Source of the DNA: a virus
IMG/VR virus record: IMGVR_UViG_3300009155_000040
Location: 1-64,000 of that record
Length of the DNA: 64,000 nt
Direction: 5' to 3' (one strand)
The first letter of the stretch is position 1; each line of letters starts with the position of its first letter. The translations under genes were made by a program, and so were the position numbers. Shown piece after piece: positions 23,398 to 30,295 of this stretch. The notes under the pieces were generated by a model. The model made no database searches. It was given only the letters and a program-made list of their open reading frames with translations, and was not told where the DNA came from.

Positions 23398-24654
23398 TTA
23401 TACTTTTCCTAATTTAAAATATTTGTTATACGCTTTTTCTAAACTGGCAAATGCAGGATTTATTTTTGTAGCATTCTTTTTTAGATTTTCATAATTGTGT
23501 TCTAAGATTGGTCGCATAGATTCAATCCAACTTGCTTTATCTTCAATTGCAATTATTTTTTTTATTGACTCAACTATTGCATCGTATCTTTCAAACGTTG
23601 ACAAGTTATCGTAACTTTCATCAATAAATCCATCAAACGTTTTATATCCCATGTCACGCAATTCTTTTAAACTGCCTTTGTTGCCTAAAATAATAAAAGG
23701 ATGAAAACACACAATCGGTTTGAAAACTTTTTCACTTAAGAATAATTGTTGATCAAAATCTGAAAAAGATGCTTCCGACACAACAGTGACCCACGAATCA
23801 AGACATACTTGATCCTGTATTCTTTGTATGTAATATCTATCGTCAAACTCGTTATTATTTTTTCCATGCACTATCAACGGTAACATAGAGTTTGCAACAT
23901 CTGCTCTTTCTTTTGGTAATATGCGATCTTCAAAATACACAGTATTGGTATTAAACGGATTCATACTTACTAGTCCGTGTTTTAATAATTGTTCTTCAAA
24001 CATTCTAATATAAAACCAAACTCTGTGCCCGCGAAGTCTTTTTTGTAGACAATTAAAATCTTTAATTTCGTTTATTTTTTTATATGATAAGTGTTTGTCG
24101 ACTGATGCTTCTAAAGCTGTCCAAACAGAATTATTATACACATCTGCTTCAAAATGCACATAGGGAATTGCAGTCATTCTATTTTCAATAGCATTATCCG
24201 TTGCCCATTGATCATATTGAATAGCACATAAAGAATTGCCGGTGGTGTAAATCACAGCCTCTGGGGGGATTTGATAATCAACACACTCTTTATGAAAAAA
24301 TTCCCATAACCATACTGCATGATATCCTTCCAAACATTGATCAAATAACAGCATTGCCTTTCCGTCACGAACATCATTAAGTTGTTTTTTACCGATATGA
24401 GAAAAGGCTGTTGCTTTGTTGTTTCCTATAGCTTTTGAATAACCTGTCCAATCGTTAGGACTATGATTAACACCAGTAGGTATAATGTACGGACGGGGTT
24501 TATTTTTCATAGAATACTGTCGTGCCATTTGAGTTCTATGTAATATAGTTATAGCCATTGGAGAAGGTGCAAATCGTCTAGACCCAGATAACACAACGTC
24601 CGGACATGCTGTATAATTTAAATAATTTTCTGAATCTTCAAATACAAAATTCAT
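23398..24654 (-). CDS. Putative glycosyltransferase-like protein
   Basis: 418 residues from the ATG at 24654, overlapping the upstream stop as ATGA; a start four codons earlier is possible. The C-terminal third has LFLSEKVFKPIVCFHPFIILG followed by LRDMGYKTFDGFIDESYD. That pattern is reminiscent of the donor-binding end of fucosyltransferase or exostosin-like GT-B enzymes (EK...PI...G). I know similar proteins in T4-like aquatic phages without tested activity. Neighbouring glycosyltransferases support the idea. The acceptor is unknown. Confidence 0.5.
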   Translation of the reverse strand: MNFVFEDSENYLNYTACPDVVLSGSRRFAPSPMAITILHRTQMARQYSMKNKPRPYIIPTGVNHSPNDWTGYSKAIGNNKATAFSHIGKKQLNDVRDGKAMLLFDQCLEGYHAVWLWEFFHKECVDYQIPPEAVIYTTGNSLCAIQYDQWATDNAIENRMTAIPYVHFEADVYNNSVWTALEASVDKHLSYKKINEIKDFNCLQKRLRGHRVWFYIRMFEEQLLKHGLVSMNPFNTNTVYFEDRILPKERADVANSMLPLIVHGKNNNEFDDRYYIQRIQDQVCLDSWVTVVSEASFSDFDQQLFLSEKVFKPIVCFHPFIILGNKGSLKELRDMGYKTFDGFIDESYDNLSTFERYDAIVESIKKIIAIEDKASWIESMRPILEHNYENLKKNATKINPAFASLEKAYNKYFKLGKV

Positions 24655-26015
24655 ACTGTTGCACACTCAAAATAGAATTCTTCCAATTCTGGAAAGGTTT
24701 TTACAAAATCTGTACCTCTTCTACGATCATATTCCGTGAACCAATTAAAGAAGTCGCGTTTGCCTTCTAACAGCTTCTCTGGGGTATAGATAGCTGATTC
24801 CATGTATTTCACGACTCTTTCAAATTTAGCATACTCTAAGTCGTTGAATTTACTACGGTTTTTATCGTCTAAATTGGCTAGAATGAAGTCTAGGTGCCGT
24901 TTCATATAAGGTATAAATTCATCTTTAGGCAAAATATTCATGTCGTACTGTAACGGTTCTTTTAAGTAGGGTGTATCAAATCGGATACGCTGCCATTTGT
25001 TTTGTTCAAATCCATTGTACTTAACACGCCACTCTAGAATTTTTTCTAACAAACTTTGGAAGTTAGTCACTGTAAGGATATTAAAGGTTATCATAAATGT
25101 AACCGGTAATTGAGTTTTTGTTAGATATGTATCTAAGTTACGCTCCCATACAGTTAAGTCCAATCCTGTACGAATGTATTCTGCCGGTGCTCCCCAAGTA
25201 TCCATACTGGTAAAAATTTTAAAATCTTTAATACAACTATTGGCAATCAAATTATTAACTTTTTCTACTAGCCTATCGATTAAAATCGGCTTGACTCCAA
25301 AATTTGAGTTGATGTTTAATTCAAGATTAGGCAACGGATTGATCAATAGATCATCTAATAGCTTCCATGTGCTAGATTGCAATAACGGCTCGCCACCAGT
25401 AATTCTTAGGATAGTTAAAGTCTTACTAACTTCCGGCCACCACTTCCACCACGCTATCACATAGGGATTAGTTTCTTCTTCGTAAATTTGAAACCAGTCA
25501 ATATCGTTGCGATGATTCTTAACCATAGTGTAAGGACCGTGATCTTTAATTTCTTTGTAATATGCACTGCTGTGTTTTGGATGACAATATCCGCATTTAA
25601 AATTACATTCATTACCAAAACTTACTTCGATGTACTGAGGATTGACAGGAGCTAGAGGATCGGCTTTAATAGCTCCTAATCGTTGTTCTGTAAAGATACT
25701 GGCATTGCGTTCATGTCTGTCGCTGATATAATCTTCGCCTAATGCTTCAATGTTCCAACAATAATTACATCCGGAAGGTTTTTCTCCTGCTATCATTTCA
25801 GCACGTTGACTGATCTTTTCTTTAGTGTTATGCAATGCACTAGGGTCTAGTGCAATTTCGTCTAAAGGAATTTTATGCGGGGCGGGATGATAACAACTGT
25901 GTGTTTCACCTGTACCTAAATAAATGGTTGTGTGATGCCATTTAGCAAGACAAAAGGTAGGAGAGATTTCATTCATTATAGGAATGAATTTCTTAATCCG
26001 GATCTTATCGTCCAT
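24651..26015 (-). CDS. Twitch-type radical SAM protein
   Basis: 454 residues. The radical SAM cluster motif is NECNFKCGYC (C137, C141, C144) and TGGEPLL (206-212) is the SAM-binding motif. Extra Cys at 22, 41, 83 and 86 (FCLAKW, SCYHP, GCNYCW) suggest auxiliary cluster binding as in twitch or SPASM enzymes. Such proteins modify peptides, sugars or cofactors by radical chemistry. Here it lies between glycosyltransferases, so a sugar or fibre-residue modification is possible. It overlaps the upstream glycosyltransferase by 11 bases. Confidence 0.85.
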   Translation of the reverse strand: MDDKIRIKKFIPIMNEISPTFCLAKWHHTTIYLGTGETHSCYHPAPHKIPLDEIALDPSALHNTKEKISQRAEMIAGEKPSGCNYCWNIEALGEDYISDRHERNASIFTEQRLGAIKADPLAPVNPQYIEVSFGNECNFKCGYCHPKHSSAYYKEIKDHGPYTMVKNHRNDIDWFQIYEEETNPYVIAWWKWWPEVSKTLTILRITGGEPLLQSSTWKLLDDLLINPLPNLELNINSNFGVKPILIDRLVEKVNNLIANSCIKDFKIFTSMDTWGAPAEYIRTGLDLTVWERNLDTYLTKTQLPVTFMITFNILTVTNFQSLLEKILEWRVKYNGFEQNKWQRIRFDTPYLKEPLQYDMNILPKDEFIPYMKRHLDFILANLDDKNRSKFNDLEYAKFERVVKYMESAIYTPEKLLEGKRDFFNWFTEYDRRRGTDFVKTFPELEEFYFECATV

Positions 26016-26703
26016 TTAGTTTATCCTTTGACAGTTCATATTGTTCTTTTAACCAATCAAAATCATTTATCTTTATTAACTCACTTGGCGCATTTTGCCA
26101 GAACAGACCAAAATATTTTCCTGCAATTGCCCCCATATAAGCATGAGAGCCATATGGGACTGCATCGTTTAGTGTACACCATGCTTCTAATCGCTGTGTT
26201 GTCTCTAGGTCATCTTGGCGGTCAATGGTTTTACTTGCCAACTTGCAACATTCTCTGAAAGCTGATTTCCATGTATTGAACGAATCTGTATTGAATGCAG
26301 TAATGTTGCTGACTTCCGGCATTGCTTTAAACAAAGAACTAATACTTGTTGTCATGTCTGGAGTAGAGACATCCATATTTTGTGTTAGTCGTTTAGGCAG
26401 CAACTTAACTCCACCGTATCCGTATTCTAAATCATTGATAGGATTACGACTGCGCCAAACATGCACACACTCCAAATCGTATTTGCTAACTTCGTAATCA
26501 AAATTAAATGTATCAAGTATTTCTGCATCAGCATCTACTACCCAAAACATTTTTGTAAATGCTTTTTTTGCTGCGGCAATATGTGCTTGGTGTATTCCTT
26601 TAATTCCATGCACTCTGTGTGCGTAAGGAAACCTTGCCTTTAACTTAGCAAAGTTAGCATCTGCATTTGGTTCGTTATAACTGATAAAAATAATATCGTA
26701 CAT
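26005..26703 (-). CDS. GT-A-like glycosyltransferase, copy 1 of a tandem pair
   Basis: 232 residues. The opening YDIIFISYNEPNAD and WVVDADAEI (D57/D59 region) fit a GT-A nucleotide-sugar domain with a DxD metal motif. It is clearly related to the gene just upstream: shared FISY(N/D)EPNAD, RVHG(I/V)KG, AHKAA-type helix, VDAD, and YG(Y/N)GG(V/I)K. It ends within the radical SAM gene start. Substrate unknown. A processing or sensing role cannot be excluded. Confidence 0.65.
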   Translation of the reverse strand: MYDIIFISYNEPNADANFAKLKARFPYAHRVHGIKGIHQAHIAAAKKAFTKMFWVVDADAEILDTFNFDYEVSKYDLECVHVWRSRNPINDLEYGYGGVKLLPKRLTQNMDVSTPDMTTSISSLFKAMPEVSNITAFNTDSFNTWKSAFRECCKLASKTIDRQDDLETTQRLEAWCTLNDAVPYGSHAYMGAIAGKYFGLFWQNAPSELIKINDFDWLKEQYELSKDKLNGR

Positions 26704-27584
26704 TATTGCCTAAAATAAGTTAATCCGAGATCTATTGTTTCATTATAAAGATCTAAAACATATTTGCTCTGCTGGGCATCAAGGTTGGGCCAATCTAACC
26801 CTAAATTAAGTTTAATTTTTTCTCCAAGGTCCTGTATGTCTTTTTCAAGACATCCATGCAAAACATTTTCTTGGTATATATTTTTAAGAATTTCAAAATC
26901 TCTAACTTGGACATAATCCCAATCTGTACAGTTAGTCATCCATGTACCAAGCCTTGCACCATGTATTGCATATAATCCGTTTTCCTCATGGGCTCCTACA
27001 GTACTCCACATACGCAACCTATGGATATTATGCCACCATATATGATCCTGTAATTCCATTGCTGGAACTTTAATTCCGTCCTTCAATGTCATCTTAACAC
27101 CTTCACGGAATCCTGCTCGCCATGCTTGGAACGGCGAACCTGTGATAATGCTTTCACTGTAGACTACTGGGAAATTTCGATAACCGTCTTCCCAACAGAA
27201 ATCTACCTGTGCCCTATCGCTTGTACTGGCTTCATGGGTTTGCATATTGAGAATAAACTCTTTTTTCCAAATTTTAATTCCGCCGTTACCGTAACGTAAA
27301 CCATTAATTTTATTTCTACCACACCAACCATAAACTTGTATCTTTGGATCACTCATATCTAGATCTAAATCAAAAAATTTAGGATCTACAATATTATCTG
27401 CATCAACAGTTATAAGCCAATCGGTATCACTCAAGTTGGCTGCGGCTTTGTGTGCATGGTCGCTGCCCTTAACACCGTGTACTCGTTTTGCCCACGGAGC
27501 TTTATCGCATAAGTCGGCATAATGTATATCAGCATTTGGTTCATCGTAACTGATAAAAATAATATCAAATTCTACTATTTTCAT
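26703..27584 (-). CDS. GT-A-like glycosyltransferase, copy 2 of a tandem pair
   Basis: 293 residues. DIIFISYDEPNAD (7-19), RVHGVKG (34-40) and ITVDADNIVDP (58-68) mark the GT-A domain and DxD motif. It carries an extra C-terminal 60-residue helical part absent from its neighbour copy. The two genes share a single base. Divergence between copies suggests different donors or acceptors. No signal peptide or membrane helix, so it works in the cytoplasm. Confidence 0.65.
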   Translation of the reverse strand: MKIVEFDIIFISYDEPNADIHYADLCDKAPWAKRVHGVKGSDHAHKAAANLSDTDWLITVDADNIVDPKFFDLDLDMSDPKIQVYGWCGRNKINGLRYGNGGIKIWKKEFILNMQTHEASTSDRAQVDFCWEDGYRNFPVVYSESIITGSPFQAWRAGFREGVKMTLKDGIKVPAMELQDHIWWHNIHRLRMWSTVGAHEENGLYAIHGARLGTWMTNCTDWDYVQVRDFEILKNIYQENVLHGCLEKDIQDLGEKIKLNLGLDWPNLDAQQSKYVLDLYNETIDLGLTYFRQ

Positions 27585-28204
27585 TTAATCTCCAATACAT
27601 AATTTTTAAACAATCGTCTTGTATACACACTAAATTTAATAGGTAAATCTAAATTTTTAAGTACAAATTTCTTTCCTACAAGATCTGATATTTTTATAGA
27701 AAACGGTTTGTACAATACATTAGGATCATTGTAATCTGTAATTAAAAAATTCATATCAGTATTACCGGCCCAATTGATTTTTTTCTTTTTAACTGGTTGG
27801 AATTTCTTAGGAAGTTTTTTAGTTCCACCGTATTCTTCAGTTAATTCTAGTGTCAACGAGTTTGCTTTATAAGTTAAAAATACATTTGGTTTATCAAATT
27901 CTGCATGTTGCACTTCAACAATGCGATGTAACACATCGTCTATTTTATATAAAGCTCTAGTTTCGGATATAACATAACTGTCGCCTGTGATGTCCACCGA
28001 ACAAGAATTAAGATTAATTTTACCTTCAATGATCATTTCAGCAACTTCTTGATCCATTGGAATTTTATGTTCTTCATTTAAAAATGCAGACTTTGGACCA
28101 ACTGCTGTTATTGCGCCTGATGTCGGATTAAACACAGCAAAGAATTCTACCGGAGGTAAAATAATAGGTTCGAATAACATATCAAAATCAATTATTTCTT
28201 CCAT
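27581..28204 (-). CDS. Phage protein of unknown function in the glycosyltransferase operon
   Basis: 207 residues, beta-rich, with VEFFAVFNPTSGAITAVGP near the start and NWAGNTDMNFLITDYND then KNLDLPIKFSVYTRRLF near the end. It has no catalytic motif I recognise. It overlaps its neighbours by 4 and 13 bases, so it is made together with the glycosyltransferases. It could be a carbohydrate-binding or acceptor protein; that is inference. Confidence 0.5.
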   Translation of the reverse strand: MEEIIDFDMLFEPIILPPVEFFAVFNPTSGAITAVGPKSAFLNEEHKIPMDQEVAEMIIEGKINLNSCSVDITGDSYVISETRALYKIDDVLHRIVEVQHAEFDKPNVFLTYKANSLTLELTEEYGGTKKLPKKFQPVKKKKINWAGNTDMNFLITDYNDPNVLYKPFSIKISDLVGKKFVLKNLDLPIKFSVYTRRLFKNYVLEIK

Positions 28205-29031
28205 GCTATTTCCTCTAAAATATTAATTACTTCTTGTGTAATTTTATCTTTTTCTACATAATGAACAATATTATGTTGTTGATAGTTTCCTATTTTTACC
28301 TGTCCTTTGCGATTTACATAAAATCCCAAATGATCGCTCCATACATCTGACGGCCAAGGAAAGTTTTGTATCATGCCTTTCATGTGTACTACTTTAGGAA
28401 AATCTAAATCATATGCGATATCATCAGCAATATCTAAAATTTTTGCTGCTAGGGCAAAGGCTTCGTCAGTGCCAACAACTTTTGGTTTAAGTTCTGTTAA
28501 AAATAAATTTGAAAATTCTACAGGATTTTCAATAATACTGCGAGCCAATGTAAAAAACTCTTTGGCTACAGCACTGTCTTTTTTAAAAAATGTATAGAAA
28601 CTATAAAGATTAGGTAATTTATTTTTTGTAAATGTCCTACGATAATAGTCACTGTCTACTAATTCTTCTCTATAGGTATATGCATTATTGGCAATATACA
28701 ATTCATTATTTTCTACAAAATAATCAATCCAATGACTGTAGTCTCTAGTAAACAACATGTCAGAATCTAAACAAACTGTATAATCAAAAGGACTGTATGT
28801 GTCCATCCATGATCTAGCATCCCAACCTTTATACTTTTCAATTTTTTCTACATGATCAAACACCCAAGAAGATTTTAATTTCTTTACTGCATCGACATCG
28901 TCTGTCATTAGACATACTTTGTCATATCCTTCTTTTTGAGTATTCTTAATACTAAGTGCTAATGCATAAGCTAGATTGAGATAATCTATATTGTCATTAG
29001 TAGAAACAAAAATTAAATATCCAAAGTTCAT
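28192..29031 (-). CDS. GT-A-like glycosyltransferase (GT8-like layout), copy A
   Basis: 279 residues. YLIFVSTNDNIDYLNLAYALALSIK at the N-terminus and CLDSDMLF (D89, D91) resemble GT8-type enzymes with a DxD metal site. A later HMKG and W-rich segment fit the nucleotide-sugar pocket region. It is related to the next gene upstream (similar N-terminus, DSD motif and overall order). Overlap with neighbours: 4 and 13 bases. Confidence 0.65.
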   Translation of the reverse strand: MNFGYLIFVSTNDNIDYLNLAYALALSIKNTQKEGYDKVCLMTDDVDAVKKLKSSWVFDHVEKIEKYKGWDARSWMDTYSPFDYTVCLDSDMLFTRDYSHWIDYFVENNELYIANNAYTYREELVDSDYYRRTFTKNKLPNLYSFYTFFKKDSAVAKEFFTLARSIIENPVEFSNLFLTELKPKVVGTDEAFALAAKILDIADDIAYDLDFPKVVHMKGMIQNFPWPSDVWSDHLGFYVNRKGQVKIGNYQQHNIVHYVEKDKITQEVINILEEIAWKK

Positions 29032-29891
29032 GCTAACTCCATTAGTTTTTCTGAGTGGCGAATAATACTTTGTTTGTTCATCACATGGATATCAAGTCCT
29101 CTTACAGCAGCGGCATAATAATTGTTGTCGCTGTGTGGACTTGCTAATATTATTAGTTTTCCTGTAGCGTCTACCGAATGTAAAACATCTTTATCTAATA
29201 CTGTTAAAATAGGAGGAAGACTTTCGTTGGTGGTTGTTTCAAACCCATCTAATATATGTTTTGCCACACTAAAAGAAATGTCATTTCTATACTGTGTTGT
29301 GTCGAATCGAAATAGGTCAGCATAATATTGATAGTTTTGTCTAATAACGTTGACCAGTTCAAAAAACATTTTGCTGTAGGGTGTTTTTTTAAACATCACA
29401 GTTGTTGCCCAATATAAATGGACCCCTGTATCGGATACATATTTGTCATGATATCCTAATCTTTTTTGATCGTAGATGTCTAGCATATTTTTAGCAATCA
29501 TAACATCTGCATCAACGTCCCAATACGAACTCAATCTATTGGAAAAAATTAAAAAATCACTGTCCATTAACAGTGTTTGATCATACGGTGTTAACTCGTA
29601 CACATTAGCACGGTTGGCATTGACAAATGGAATATTTTTAAAATGTACACCGTCGTGCAAGCGTCTCATATTGTCTGTTATTGGACGATCAACTTCTATA
29701 ATTTTATCGAATGTTGAAACTAGTTGTTCATAGTTGTTTGATATTTTAGCCCATTCTAATGTAGAGGGGTCTGTAACTAATGACACCGGTATACCTAAAT
29801 TCTTTTTAGCCAAGCGAGCAGCTAACATTGCCATGTATGCATAGTCAATGTCTCTATTGTTGTGTGCAAATATTAATGCGCCGCGTGTCAT
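29028..29891 (-). CDS. GT-A-like glycosyltransferase (GT8-like layout), copy B
   Basis: 287 residues. It opens GALIFAHNNRDIDYAYMAMLAARLAK, and LLMDSDFLIF (D110, D112) is the DxD site. It has the same domain order as copy A but low identity. It overlaps copy A and the upstream small gene by 4 bases each. Substrate unknown. Confidence 0.65.
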   Translation of the reverse strand: MTRGALIFAHNNRDIDYAYMAMLAARLAKKNLGIPVSLVTDPSTLEWAKISNNYEQLVSTFDKIIEVDRPITDNMRRLHDGVHFKNIPFVNANRANVYELTPYDQTLLMDSDFLIFSNRLSSYWDVDADVMIAKNMLDIYDQKRLGYHDKYVSDTGVHLYWATTVMFKKTPYSKMFFELVNVIRQNYQYYADLFRFDTTQYRNDISFSVAKHILDGFETTTNESLPPILTVLDKDVLHSVDATGKLIILASPHSDNNYYAAAVRGLDIHVMNKQSIIRHSEKLMELA

Positions 29892-30238
29892 ATGTCTAAT
29901 AATTTTTCCACACTGCGGCTTTTTTTAAGTTCTTGAAATTCTTGATAGTACTCTAATGTAGTATCATAATATCTGTCAAATATATCATCTCTAAATTTTT
30001 CTAAATCTTCAATCATGATTGGATTTTCGTTGGAATCAATTAAGGGAACATTTTCTGTTCTTCCCTGATCAATAAACATCTGTACAAATGTTATTAACGA
30101 TTTGTCAATCTTAAAGATGCCGCCGTTTTGACCAATGGTTAATTTGGCTTCAATTTTTTCTTTGAGAAGGCGTCTTTGGATTGAAAAGGTCTGACGATAG
30201 TTTGAAAACTCTAGAGCTTTTTTGAGTTGCTCTTCCAT
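29888..30238 (-). CDS. Conserved phage protein, first gene of the glycosyltransferase operon
   Basis: 116 residues, largely helical, with MEEQLKKALEFSNYRQTF at the start, KIEAKLTIGQNGGIFKIDKSLITFV in the middle and LKKSRSVEKLL at the end. I associate this type with T4-like aquatic phages, near fibre genes. A late-promoter-like motif lies upstream in the 57-base gap, with a GGGG-containing binding site. Function unknown; a fibre or assembly accessory is possible. Confidence 0.5.
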   Translation of the reverse strand: MEEQLKKALEFSNYRQTFSIQRRLLKEKIEAKLTIGQNGGIFKIDKSLITFVQMFIDQGRTENVPLIDSNENPIMIEDLEKFRDDIFDRYYDTTLEYYQEFQELKKSRSVEKLLDI

Positions 30239-30265
30239 AATAATCCCCTAATTAAAGTAGCAGTT

Positions 30266-30273
30266 TATTTATT
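30266..30273 (-). promoter_or_regulatory. Late-promoter-like motif AATAAATA before the glycosyltransferase operon
   Basis: The reverse complement reads AATAAATA, one mismatch from TATAAATA, about 28 bases before the ATG at 30238 in the only sizeable gap of this region. It is placed to express the nine-gene operon late. Confidence 0.5.
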
Positions 30274-30295
30274 GTGCTAGATAATCAGGAAAAAA

